Part shown: one piece after another, positions 18,521 to 26,437 of the stretch
Layout: each line of letters begins with the position of its first letter
Position numbering within the stretch: position 1 is the stretch's first letter
From: Clostridium hydrogenum
Lineage (GTDB): Bacteria; Bacillota; Clostridia; Clostridiales; Clostridiaceae
Assembly (NCBI RefSeq): GCF_021432385.1
Contig: NZ_JAEACT010000004.1
Span: forward strand, 124,001-188,000
DNA length: 64,000 nt
Direction of reading: 5' to 3'
Notes under the pieces: model-generated
The model's database searches: none
What the model was told of the DNA's origin: nothing
Seen by the model: the letters and a program-made list of their open reading frames with translations, nothing else
Program-made: the position numbers and the translations under genes

Positions 18521-18550
18521 AATATTAGAAGTTATTACATTTCTAATATT
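18521..18550. promoter_or_regulatory. Perfect 10-bp inverted repeat upstream of GH35
   Basis: AATATTAGAA (18521-18530) is mirrored by TTCTAATATT (18541-18550) with a 10-base spacer, giving 20-base centre spacing as expected for a dimeric regulator on one DNA face. It is about 90 bases upstream of the GH35 start. It could be an operator or a small hairpin. Confidence 0.4.
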
Positions 18551-19040
18551 GGGGTAACACTTTTTTAGTTTTTACTTAATTTTTCTAAAGAAACAGAATT
18601 TTTTTCTTTTAAATTCTACTCAAATTAGTATTTTTATTATATATTTCTTTATATATATAAATAATGTATTATTTGATTAGAAATCCTTTTCTATTCTTTA
18701 ATGTTATAATATCAAAATTTTAACATGTTTTCAATAGTTTTTGATAAATTTAAAATAAAAACAAAAACCTTTGAATTTAACAGGAAATTATTTTACTTAA
18801 CAAAATCAGCACAAGCCTGCTTTTATAAAGTTTTTCAAAATAAGTTCAATATTTGTCAATTGGAAATTTTCCAAATAAAGTTTAAATTTTATATAAGAAT
18901 TTTTAGCTTATACCTGTAAATTTTAAAAAAACCTTTATTAGTTTATTTATATCTAAATCCATATGAAAATATTCCATCATTTAACAATACCTATAATTTT
19001 CATTATATCTACCAATATCCATTTACCTTCCTCCTACCAC
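18551..19040. other. AT-rich gap between GH35 and the SUKH gene
   Basis: Very AT-rich sequence with no convincing gene; a 64-codon plus-strand frame (18725-18919) has no ribosome site and low-complexity content. The string GAAATCCTTTTCT occurs at 18492 and again near 18680, suggesting a duplicated upstream segment. No repeat of families A-C was recognised here. Confidence 0.5.
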
Positions 19041-19523
19041 TTAAGTAACTATCTTACCTAAATACCATCCTATTGCCCACTCTTCAAAGTTTGTAGCAAC
19101 TTTATTATATTTATCTTCTATAGGATAATAAACATAAATTGTTGTATCATCACATTTTCCATCTATAATTTTATATCCAAAATGTTCACCACATCCATTA
19201 TCAGCAAAGCATAAATACTTTATTTTATGTTTTGACTCAATCATTTCAAGATATTTATCATGTTCAAAAGTGCCATTTAGAATTGATTTAACTGACCAAT
19301 AAACATCGTCAATAACTATAGTTTTATCTTCATTAGGTATATACATCAATTCATCTACTCCATTTGAAAACATTAATACATCCACTAATTCTTTCGGAAA
19401 TTTTATATTCAGTTTACTTTGAGCTTTTTCAATTTCCTTACTTGTAGCCCCAGGAAAAAGCTTAATCCTATTAGGCAATAAAATTTTTTCTAATTCTTTT
19501 ACAAAATCATTAACATCCATCAT
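19041..19523 (-). CDS. SMI1/KNR4 (SUKH) domain protein
   Basis: 160 residues. The pattern FPGATSKEIEKAQSKLNIKF, PKELVDVLMFSNGVDE and the C-terminal FEEWAIGWYLGK matches the SUKH-1 fold. SUKH proteins include many immunity proteins for polymorphic toxins as well as orphan members. No toxin gene is beside it; the neighbour is a truncated RmlD-like gene, so an orphan or remnant immunity role is only a possibility. Confidence 0.8.
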   Translation of the reverse strand: MMDVNDFVKELEKILLPNRIKLFPGATSKEIEKAQSKLNIKFPKELVDVLMFSNGVDELMYIPNEDKTIVIDDVYWSVKSILNGTFEHDKYLEMIESKHKIKYLCFADNGCGEHFGYKIIDGKCDDTTIYVYYPIEDKYNKVATNFEEWAIGWYLGKIVT

Positions 19524-19555
19524 TAAACCCTCTTTTATATTTTAATTTTAGCATC

Positions 19556-19940
19556 TCAAAATAAAAAATCGTTTATACAAGTTCTAACTGCTTCCTCGGT
19601 GCTGCTAAAAAGCACTCCACAATTTTTAAGCTTATTATTTGATATTCTTAAGTCCCTATTTTTTTCTTTGTACCTTTCCGTATCTTTTATTAAAATTTCT
19701 TCACTTCTATTTTCTAATCGCAATGCTTTAATTACCTCTTCTGCAACTTCATAGGTACTCAAATTATTTTCACTTCCAGTATTATATATCCCACTTGTCA
19801 GATTTAAAATTTTATCAAAGTTTTTTACTAATTCATGTACATATGTGATTCCTCTGTATTCATTTGCTGGAAATCTTATAGGTTCATTCTTTATTGCTGT
19901 CTTTACTATATTCCAAACAATATTAGAATTTGTTTTTTTT
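19556..19940 (-). pseudogene. 3' fragment of an RmlD-like dTDP-4-dehydrorhamnose reductase / SDR gene
   Basis: The open frame reads through NIVWNIVKTAIKNEP, RFPANEYRGITYVHELVKNF, SGIYNTGSENNLSTYEVAEE and ends INDFLF. This is the C-terminal substrate-binding half of RmlD-type extended short-chain reductases (the GIYN.G....ST.E.A motif). The frame is open right up to element C2 at 19941, and the NAD-binding half with GxxGxxG is absent. Only 68 codons remain after the first internal ATG. C2 insertion with deletion of the 5' half is the simplest explanation. Confidence 0.75.
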
Positions 19941-20215
19941 GGCTATGTTTTAAATAAGTGTTGATTTTCACACTTATTTAAAACATAGCTTCCTTTAGTA
20001 TTTTAGGATATTTTTAAAAGAATGTTGATGTGATGCGTTGACTTTTATGAACTCTTAGGATTGCTCGTTTATAATTTGCGTAATTTTGACTAGGACGGTC
20101 AAAGCCATTTAGGCATCAGGACGATGCATCTAAATGGGTAGCAAATTATAAACGAGCAATCCCTAGAGTCCATTAATGTCATAAGCTCATATCAACATTC
20201 TTTTAAAAAATAGCC
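19941..20215. repeat. Family C element, full copy C2
   Basis: The same layout and nearly the same sequence as C1: GGCTATGTTTTAAATAAGTG hairpin, TAGGACGGTCAAAGCCATTT centre, inverted GATTGCTCGTTTATAATTTG arms, and a TTTTAAAAAATAGCC end. Its left side cuts the RmlD-like gene; its right end supplies the last codons (MAIF) and stop of the PhzF gene. Confidence 0.85.
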
Positions 20216-21069
20216 ATTTCTTTTTCCTCAATATTTAATGCAGTTCCTCCAACCTTTACCCTTTTAATTTCATTGTTTATAATTTCTAAGCTGGATAAAA
20301 TTTCTGAGGGTTTTCCCATGGAGTATCCCTGTTCAAAAACTAAATTTTTTGCTTTCTTTTCATGAATTATTCCATGTTTGTATAAGTAACAACTCAACGC
20401 TCCATTTGACGTACCTGTTGCAGCTTCTTCCGGAATATCATATAAAGGCGCAAAATTTCTGCAATGTGCAGTTGAATTATTTTTTGTTTCCAAAGAGAAC
20501 AGATGGTAACCAACAACCCCATATTTTTTAGTGACAGTTGAAATTTTATAAAAATCAGGTTTTATGTCATGCAAATTGCTAAGCGATTTGATTGGAATTA
20601 AAATGTCCTTTAATCCTGTAGATACGATTTGAATAGGTAGCCCATCGTTAATCTCATCTTCTTTAATATTTAACGATCCTGCTATTTCTTTTTTATCAAG
20701 TGTTTCATAAAATTCTGGATTTTTCTGTTCCATATAAATTACATTTTCATCACCGCATTCTATACCTAAAATTCCAGACTTCGTTTCTTGACTATACAAA
20801 CCTTCTTTTATAATGCCTTTATACGCTAATAACGTAAATGTTGCTATAGTTGCATGTCCACATAAGTCAACTTCTGCATTAGGTGTATAAAATTCAACTT
20901 TAAAATCAGCTTTGTTTGACTTTTTTACAAAAGCTGTTTCTGAAAAACCAATATGATTTGCAATTTTTTGCATATCAGTTGCTGTTAAAAAGTCTGCCTC
21001 TAAAACAACTCCCGCTGGATTCCCACCATATTCTGTTTTTGCAAATGCATTTAATGTATAAATTTGCAT
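20203..21069 (-). CDS. PhzF family isomerase/epimerase-like protein
   Basis: 288 residues from the ATG at 21067-21069, eight bases after GAGGAGG; the frame is open eight codons further upstream without a ribosome site. The start MQIYTLNAFAKTEYGGNPAG with GNPAGVV, then IGFSETAFV containing the conserved Glu, DLCGHATIATF, and EEAATGTSNGAL are PhzF hallmarks (two diaminopimelate-epimerase-like halves). Characterised members isomerise trans-2,3-dihydro-3-hydroxyanthranilate, but most are of unknown substrate. The last four residues and stop derive from element C2, so the native C-terminus is trimmed or replaced. Confidence 0.85.
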   Translation of the reverse strand: MQIYTLNAFAKTEYGGNPAGVVLEADFLTATDMQKIANHIGFSETAFVKKSNKADFKVEFYTPNAEVDLCGHATIATFTLLAYKGIIKEGLYSQETKSGILGIECGDENVIYMEQKNPEFYETLDKKEIAGSLNIKEDEINDGLPIQIVSTGLKDILIPIKSLSNLHDIKPDFYKISTVTKKYGVVGYHLFSLETKNNSTAHCRNFAPLYDIPEEAATGTSNGALSCYLYKHGIIHEKKAKNLVFEQGYSMGKPSEILSSLEIINNEIKRVKVGGTALNIEEKEMAIF

Positions 21070-21261
21070 ATTCACAGCCTCCTCATTATTCATTTCAACC
21101 GCCTTTAATTTGTTAATTTTTTACTTATAATGTTATATTACACCATTTATTATTAACTGTCGAGTTTACTAATATTATCTATATGTAATAATCTTTCAAT
21201 GAAAAATTCAGCAATTGATGAAGTCAACTACATGTAAATACTCAAATTAAAGTGCGTAATA

Positions 21262-21575
21262 AAGGCTGTTGCAAAAAATTAGTTTTTACACAAATCTTAA
21301 AAAATACGAACCTTTTATTCAGAGTACAGATGACAGAGTACAGAGTACAGTGAAGGATGATTTTCTTCCGCTTTGCTACAGAAAATCTTACAACTTATTT
21401 TTGATTGCTTACGCAATCGGTATATTATCAATGTTGTTCAGCGAAGCTGAACAACATTTAAGTTTAAGATTTACCTGACGTAAGAAGGGTAAATCAACCT
21501 TAACTGTACTCTGTACTCTGATTTTTAGTTCGCAATAATTATATTTTACGTATCAAATAATATTAGTGCCCCCAC
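21262..21575. repeat. Family A palindromic repeat, copy A4, outer arms of type 2
   Basis: Core 21320-21520, the clearest copy. Left units CAGAGTA, CAGATGA, CAGAGTA, CAGAGTA; right side two units. Hairpins: 21359-21387 (GATTTTC/GAAAATC), 21403-21418 (GATTGCTTACGCAATC), 21431-21457 (ATGTTGTTCAGC and complement), 21468-21495 (GATTTACC/GGTAAATC). The outer arms contain ACGAACC/GTTCGC and a TTTTACGTATCAAATAATAT segment. Confidence 0.9.
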
Positions 21576-21604
21576 TTTTAATCTATTACAAAGCTATTGA
21601 CAAA

Positions 21605-22324
21605 CTATATATAATAATATTTTCTAATATACTCATTCCATTTATTTTGCAATTCTATTTCCGTCATACCAAATATTTCTTCAAAGTTTCTAGGCGACTT
21701 TATAAAATCATACAACTTCTCATATCCAAATATATTAACTATTGCTTCAACTATAGTATATGAATACTGATATCCACCCTTTTCAAAGAATTTTTGAAAA
21801 TCTGCTCCAGTGTCCAAATCCCTAAAGGAAGGTACTATATTGTTTTTAATTCCTTCCCTAACCGTATTCCTTATCCAACTCATGTTATTGTCTTTTGCCT
21901 CATAAGAAGCAATTCCTTCGTCTAACCATCTCGGAATACTATCATTTATTTTCTTTACTACAATGTGTACAAATTCATGAACTGCCGTATTTACAACATT
22001 ATTAAAATCAGATCCTGGAGGAGGATTTAAGGGAGATGCAATAATAACTTTTCCCTTGCCTAGTCCTCCCCTTATCCAATCTCCTGCATTTTCAATTCCT
22101 AACGCTCTATGCATTTTTTTACGGTCTGAATGAATTTCAATATTTAGCTTTTCTTTAAGCTGTTGGTTTAAATTATTAGTAACCTTATTATAATTATCCT
22201 CAAGAACATCTGAAACTTTTTCTATGCAAGACTTATCCATTTCGCTGTAACTGATTATAAAATGCTCAGTTTCTTTTTTATAAATTGGATTAGTATTTTC
22301 TTCTAATATTTTTGTAAAATTCAT
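21605..22324 (-). CDS. Peptidase MA-like (gluzincin) metallopeptidase
   Basis: 239 residues with no signal peptide. NTAVHEFVHIVV (about 113-124) gives the HExxH zinc motif and IPRWLDEGIASYEA (about 130) the downstream Glu ligand, the arrangement of the peptidase MA-like superfamily. The C-terminal EAIVNIFGYEKLYDFI and WNEYIRKYY are typical of the family. It lies 12 bases after the acetyltransferase gene and is probably co-transcribed. Whether it is an active cytoplasmic peptidase is not known. Confidence 0.8.
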   Translation of the reverse strand: MNFTKILEENTNPIYKKETEHFIISYSEMDKSCIEKVSDVLEDNYNKVTNNLNQQLKEKLNIEIHSDRKKMHRALGIENAGDWIRGGLGKGKVIIASPLNPPPGSDFNNVVNTAVHEFVHIVVKKINDSIPRWLDEGIASYEAKDNNMSWIRNTVREGIKNNIVPSFRDLDTGADFQKFFEKGGYQYSYTIVEAIVNIFGYEKLYDFIKSPRNFEEIFGMTEIELQNKWNEYIRKYYYI

Positions 22325-22336
22325 ATTTCTCCTCCT

Positions 22337-23218
22337 CTACGTATGTGAAGTTATTGGAAATTGTATTTCTTCTTTTAGTAAATCATCTTTATCTATTACA
22401 AACAGTGTCGTATCTTCTCTTTTCTTTGTTCCTTTAGCTGCCTTGTATTTACATAGTTCTGGTACAAAATTAAGTTCTATCGTTTTATCCTCCAGCATTA
22501 CAACTTTTTCAATAATGCTCTCTAAATCAATAGCTTTTAAGCTTACTATATCATATATATTTACAATTTCATTTTCTCTTTGTAATATTACTATAGTATC
22601 TTCATCCTCCAAGTAATATAAGTCATCCTTAAATTCATAAAAGCAATAAACTAATAAAGGCCAAATGTCGTTACACACTCCAAAAGCTTTACTTATAGGT
22701 TGTCTTAAATTTACAAGTCTCTTAATAATTTTTTTATCTTCTTCATCCTCCGTATTTAGCTTTCTTATTGCGCTTTCCTTTTTCTCTACATCTTTTGCAA
22801 CTAATTTATAAGAAGTTTCATCAACCTTTTTAAAACCAAACTTAGGATAGAAATTTAAAACGCTATCGTTAGCCAAAAGATAAATCAAATCATACTCATC
22901 TTTGTATTCTTCTATAATATGGCTAATAAGCTCTCTTGATAATCCCTTTTTTCTATATTCTGGCTGTGTCATTACAGTGCCAAGCTGTAGTGCTTTTTTC
23001 TTTTGGCCATCTATTATGAGTTCCATCTTATTTATTGATACATTTGCAATAACCTTATCTCCATAAACCTCAGAATAATTTACATATCTATTAAAAAACA
23101 ATTTATTTTTATACCATCTCTCAAAATCAATGTCAAATGTATTCTTAGCCAATTCATTAAAGCTACTTCTATATTTTTCATTTTCCATATAATTACTTAT
23201 AATTTTATAATTACTCAT
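22337..23218 (-). CDS. GNAT family N-acetyltransferase
   Basis: 293 residues. The N-terminal GNAT domain has LQLGTVMTQPEYRKKGLSRE (about 77-96), the acetyl-CoA-binding R/Q-x-x-G loop, and VLNFYPKFGFKKV (about 119). The remaining C-terminal ~140 residues form an additional domain, somewhat as in Eis-like two-part acetyltransferases. Substrate unknown. It precedes the peptidase MA-like gene. Confidence 0.8.
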   Translation of the reverse strand: MSNYKIISNYMENEKYRSSFNELAKNTFDIDFERWYKNKLFFNRYVNYSEVYGDKVIANVSINKMELIIDGQKKKALQLGTVMTQPEYRKKGLSRELISHIIEEYKDEYDLIYLLANDSVLNFYPKFGFKKVDETSYKLVAKDVEKKESAIRKLNTEDEEDKKIIKRLVNLRQPISKAFGVCNDIWPLLVYCFYEFKDDLYYLEDEDTIVILQRENEIVNIYDIVSLKAIDLESIIEKVVMLEDKTIELNFVPELCKYKAAKGTKKREDTTLFVIDKDDLLKEEIQFPITSHT

Positions 23219-23288
23219 ATTTAACTATCTCCTCTATTCAATCAAAAATTCTAATTGATAATCTTTCCCTTTCAAAAAAATAAAAATA

Positions 23289-23319
23289 GGTTGCAGCGAA
23301 ATATATTTCACTTGCAACC
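23289..23319 (-). terminator. Hairpin terminator-like, minus strand
   Basis: GGTTGCA and TGCAACC close a hairpin containing GCGAAATATATTTCAC; on the minus strand it is followed by a T-rich run. It lies downstream of the small transcript and upstream of the acetyltransferase gene, and would insulate one from the other. Confidence 0.6.
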
Positions 23320-23363
23320 TTACTAAAGATATACCATATACACAGCAAGACTAATTTACTGCA

Positions 23364-23388
23364 TAAAAAAACCATACGTTAAGTATGG
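23364..23388 (-). terminator. Rho-independent terminator of the small transcript
   Basis: CCATAC (23372-23377) pairs with GTATGG (23383-23388) across a GTTAA loop; read on the minus strand the stem is followed by TTTTTTT. Confidence 0.7.
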
Positions 23389-23578
23389 CATTTAATAGCA
23401 TAACAAATATAAAATCATTCACATTAAAAGAACCTCTCAATTCTTTTAATATCATAAATTTACAAAAGGTATAAATGCAAAACTATTCCTTAACATTGTT
23501 TATCTAAAAGAATGTAACCTCAATAAACCTGCACGCAAACGAGCAGAAAACCCTCTTAAAGATTGGTATTAAATTATA

Positions 23579-23611
23579 TTACCTTTCAACGTTCGGAATT
23601 GGTTCACCCAT
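23579..23611 (-). CDS. Tiny ORF MGEPIPNVER
   Basis: ATG at 23609-23611, ten codons (MGEPIPNVER), TAA at 23579-23581. An AGGAGG box at 23620-23625 sits eight bases upstream, the strongest ribosome site in this area and far better than chance. A second short open stretch (QSLRGFSARLRAGLLRLHSF, 23500-23565) follows in another frame with no start of its own, so a frameshifted longer gene is one reading. I do not recognise the peptide. Confidence 0.4.
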   Translation of the reverse strand: MGEPIPNVER

Positions 23612-23642
23612 TTATTTGTCCTCCTAAAAACTTATTAACTGC

Positions 23643-23671
23643 ATCTTACTATATTATGCTTATATTGTCAA
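23643..23671 (-). promoter_or_regulatory. Sigma-A-type promoter of the small transcript
   Basis: On the minus strand TTGACA (23666-23671) is followed after 17 bases by TAAGAT (23643-23648). The -35 is a perfect consensus and the spacing ideal. Confidence 0.6.
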
Positions 23672-23689
23672 TTGACTATTGTACTAAAA

Positions 23690-24667
23690 TTAGTATATTG
23701 TAATTCTCTTTACTACCTTTGAAGTATTTACATCAACATCTAATCTATAGGCATTTTTTAACTTGTAGTTATCCCTAGAACTTGCTGTATTAGTCGACAT
23801 CTCAATTTTATAATAACTATACTTTGAACGTTTATCTGATGAATATACTTTGTCACAATTTCCACCTTGAGCAGTTAAAAATACAGGAATCTTATTAAGA
23901 TAAAAACATTTGTTATCAATTTTAGTTTGAATAAATATATGATTATGATGAGTAACAATAAATAAAATTCTATTTTTTCCTATATCATTAACAAAATTTT
24001 TAAAAAGTGCCTCAGCATTAGGACATAAAACATGTGACGGCGGATTTCCTTTAAATTTATTCATACGTGGAGGCATATGCATATCTATTATTATTTTAAC
24101 GGCTTCATCCTTTACAACTGCCTTATACGCTGCACTATTTTTAATTTCCAATATAGAATTTTTCAGAATAGCACCTTTTCCATTTAAGCAACCATCATTA
24201 GCTGGTCCACCTGTATTAAGCATGATAACTGCAACCTTAGGTCCAAAACTACTGTCATAAAGCTTTATAACCTCATTTAACTTTAAAGATACATATTTTT
24301 TATACTGACTAAGAGAAGTATCTTCCTTATATTCATGATTTCCTATACCCGCAAAATACGGTATTCTATAAGATTTATTATTCATAAAATTATTGGTTAT
24401 TGCTACAAACTGCTCTAGATGTCTGCCTCTATCTCCTTCATCACCACCACTAAAAATAGCCATAAGTGTATTATCTCTACTATTTATTGATTTTAAAATA
24501 GCCTTATAACTTTTAATCTCATATTTACATATAACATCTGGTCTTTCATTCATTCCCACATGTTCATCAGCAAGAAATATAATACTAAACTCTGTTGGTT
24601 TTCTAAGATATATATCTGATATTCTATGCTTTAATTGCTGTTTACTTGCATCATTTAATTTCGCCAT
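23690..24667 (-). CDS. Calcineurin-like metallophosphoesterase, paralogue 1
   Basis: 325 residues from the ATG at 24665-24667, preceded by AGGGTG; the longer frame to 24694 has no better ribosome site. Metal-binding motifs in order: ADEHVGM (D34, H36), SGGDEGDRG, AGIGNHEY, MHMPPR and VTHHNH, the canonical DxH-GD-GNHE-H-GHxH series of metallophosphoesterases. No signal peptide. It is a near neighbour and paralogue of the gene at 25189-26169, with repeats A5 and B1 between them; the last ~60 codons are almost identical at the DNA level. Substrate unknown. Confidence 0.85.
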   Translation of the reverse strand: MAKLNDASKQQLKHRISDIYLRKPTEFSIIFLADEHVGMNERPDVICKYEIKSYKAILKSINSRDNTLMAIFSGGDEGDRGRHLEQFVAITNNFMNNKSYRIPYFAGIGNHEYKEDTSLSQYKKYVSLKLNEVIKLYDSSFGPKVAVIMLNTGGPANDGCLNGKGAILKNSILEIKNSAAYKAVVKDEAVKIIIDMHMPPRMNKFKGNPPSHVLCPNAEALFKNFVNDIGKNRILFIVTHHNHIFIQTKIDNKCFYLNKIPVFLTAQGGNCDKVYSSDKRSKYSYYKIEMSTNTASSRDNYKLKNAYRLDVDVNTSKVVKRITIY

Positions 24668-24724
24668 GTAAATCACCCTTATACACCAATTCACAATAAA
24701 ACTTTGGGTTGTCGTACAAAATTA

Positions 24725-24870
24725 TTCTATACACAAATTTAAAATATTGCGAATTAAATCAATTCACAATTCACGATGCACAATTCACAATGAAGGATGA
24801 TTTTCTTCCGCTTTGCTACAGAAAATCTTAAAACTTATTTTTATTGTTTATACAATTGCAATAGTTTTGC
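24725..24870. repeat. Family A half-element, copy A5 (CAATTCA type)
   Basis: Left units of the second kind (CAATTCA, CAATTCA, CGATGCA, CAATTCA) from 24760, then the GATTTTC hairpin. The rest of the core and the right arm are missing; the sequence runs into the AATTCCGTAGGCACGGAGG hairpin and family B copy B1. Type 2 outer arms enclose the composite (left 24721-24755, right about 25112-25165), so B1 seems to have replaced the core's right half. Confidence 0.75.
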
Positions 24871-24875
24871 TTTTA

Positions 24876-24912
24876 TTCAAAAATTCCGTAGGCACGGAGG
24901 AATTTTTTCCTT
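24876..24912 (+). terminator. Terminator-like hairpin E beside B1
   Basis: AATTCCGTAGGCACGGAGGA and the following ATT form a hairpin with AATTCC/GGAATT ends and a T run. The same unit accompanies B2 (about 46187-46221) and B3 (about 55063-55101), so it is part of the family B module. Confidence 0.55.
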
Positions 24913-24924
24913 AAACCACTGTAA

Positions 24925-25113
24925 TTGCGAAGTAAGAGCGTTTTGGAACGATTTAAATGGCATCTTATAAATCTAAGAGGAATATTTTCAAAAGACTTAT
25001 AACTTTCAATTGTCTGAACGGTAGTGAGTTATTGAAAGTTCTTAGGCTTTTAAAAATATTCCTCTTAGATTTATTGATGCAATTTAATGTTCCAGAATGC
25101 TCTTACTTCGCAA
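24925..25113. repeat. Family B long hairpin, copy B1
   Basis: The ends TTGCGAAGTAAGAGCG and CGCTCTTACTTCGCAA-like sequence are complementary. Inner arms (AAATCTAAGAGGAATATTTT and its mirror; ACTTTCAAT/ATTGAAAGT) bring together a loop with TTGTCTGAACGGTAGTGAGT. The orientation is opposite to B2 and B3. Confidence 0.8.
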
Positions 25114-25188
25114 TAATTTTAAATTACGTATCAAATAAGCTTAGTGCGACAACTTTAAAACTTTGCATATTTTTGCAAAATCATATAT

Positions 25189-26169
25189 TTAATAAATCGT
25201 AATTGCCTTTACTACCTTTGAAGTATTCACATCAACATCTAATCTATAGGCATTTTTTAACTTGTAGTTATCCCTAGAACTTGCTGTATTAGTCGACATC
25301 TCAATTTTATAATAACTATACTTTGAACGTTTATCTGACGACAACACTTTGTCACAATTTCCACCTTGAGCAGTTAAAAATACTGGAATTTTATCAAGAT
25401 ATAAATATCTACTATTAATTTTAGGCTGAATATACCCATGCTTATGATGAGTTACAATAAATAGGATTCTATTTGTTCCAATGCCATTAACAAAATTCTT
25501 AAAATGTGTCTCAGCATTAGAACATAAACGATGGTGGGTCGGTGGATTTCCTCTAAATACAGGCATACGTGGAGGAATATGCATATCTATTATTATCTTA
25601 ACAGTTTTATCCTTTATAACGGCCTTATAAGCTGCACTATTTTTAATTTCTGATATAGAGCTTGCTATAATGGTTCCACTTCCATTTTTACATCCACTAT
25701 CAGATGGACCTCCTGTATTTAGCATAATAACTGCGACCTTAGGTCCATAATTACTGCCATACAATCTTATAACATCATTATCACTTGAGGATATATATTT
25801 TTTGTATTCACTAAGTGATGGGTCTCCTTGATATTCGTGATTACCTACTCCTGCAAAATATGGTATTCTATAATGCTTTCTATTCATTAACTTTTTAGTA
25901 ATTGATACAAAGTTCTGTACATATACCCCCTTATCGCCTTCATCGCCTCCATGAAAAACAGATATAAGGGTATTATCATTACTGTTTATTGATTTTAAAA
26001 TAGCTTTATAGTTTTTAATTCTATATTTACACGTAGGATTTAGCCTTTGGTCCATCCCTACATGTGCATCTCCAAGAAATATAATACTAAACACTGATGG
26101 TTTTCTAAGTGCTGCGGTTGCCCTTCTTGTCTTTAACTCATTTTTACTTTCCGAATTTAATTTGGCCAT
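25189..26169 (-). CDS. Calcineurin-like metallophosphoesterase, paralogue 2
   Basis: 326 residues. Motifs: GDAHVGM, HGGDEGDKG, AGVGNHEYQG, MHIPPR and VTHHKHGYI, a complete metallophosphoesterase set. A GAGGGTGG ribosome site precedes the ATG. It aligns with paralogue 1 over its whole length, with moderate divergence in the first 250 residues but near identity from NCDKV to the C-terminus (SSDKRSKYSYYKIEMSTNTA and onward). The pair arose by tandem duplication, and the 3' ends were probably homogenised later. Function unknown. Confidence 0.85.
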   Translation of the reverse strand: MAKLNSESKNELKTRRATAALRKPSVFSIIFLGDAHVGMDQRLNPTCKYRIKNYKAILKSINSNDNTLISVFHGGDEGDKGVYVQNFVSITKKLMNRKHYRIPYFAGVGNHEYQGDPSLSEYKKYISSSDNDVIRLYGSNYGPKVAVIMLNTGGPSDSGCKNGSGTIIASSISEIKNSAAYKAVIKDKTVKIIIDMHIPPRMPVFRGNPPTHHRLCSNAETHFKNFVNGIGTNRILFIVTHHKHGYIQPKINSRYLYLDKIPVFLTAQGGNCDKVLSSDKRSKYSYYKIEMSTNTASSRDNYKLKNAYRLDVDVNTSKVVKAITIY

Positions 26170-26437
26170 TTAAACCACCCTCATACACCAATTCTAAAGA
26201 ATGGAGTTATCACACTAAAGAATATTCAATCGTAATCTTTAATATCTACATATTAAATAGTTATTAGTGCACCATCCTTTTCTGCATTTATTATTCTAAT
26301 CACGCCTTATATTGATATATGAAATATTGGTGTTTTTGTTACAAATCTACGAAATTATTTTCACACTTATATTTTAATAATATCTTTTTTACATTATAAT
26401 AATTAATAAAATACAAAATAATTGGGAGTGAATTTTA

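Larger units (their letters stand above)
23364..23635 (-). ncRNA. Candidate small transcript with a 10-codon ORF
   Basis: A promoter (23643-23671), an ideal AGGAGG ribosome site, a 10-codon ORF and a terminator (CCATAC/GTATGG followed by seven T) bracket about 270 bases on the minus strand that hold no other gene. The organisation suggests a discrete small RNA or tiny-peptide gene. It may equally be the remnant of a larger gene. Neither RNA family nor peptide family was recognised. Confidence 0.4.

Noticed and set aside
18725..18919. 64-codon plus-strand frame upstream of GH35
   Set aside because: Low-complexity Phe/Lys-rich translation from AT-rich DNA, no ribosome site, no domain.
21320..21520. 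Cloverleaf core of family A as a tRNA or tRNA-like gene
   Set aside because: Four arms are present, but lengths are wrong, there is no T-loop or anticodon arrangement and no CCA-side acceptor stem.
23540..23611. 5S rRNA-like string CCAATTCCGAAC in the small transcript
   Set aside because: Only about ten bases resemble the 5S loop; the remaining helices and length do not fit.
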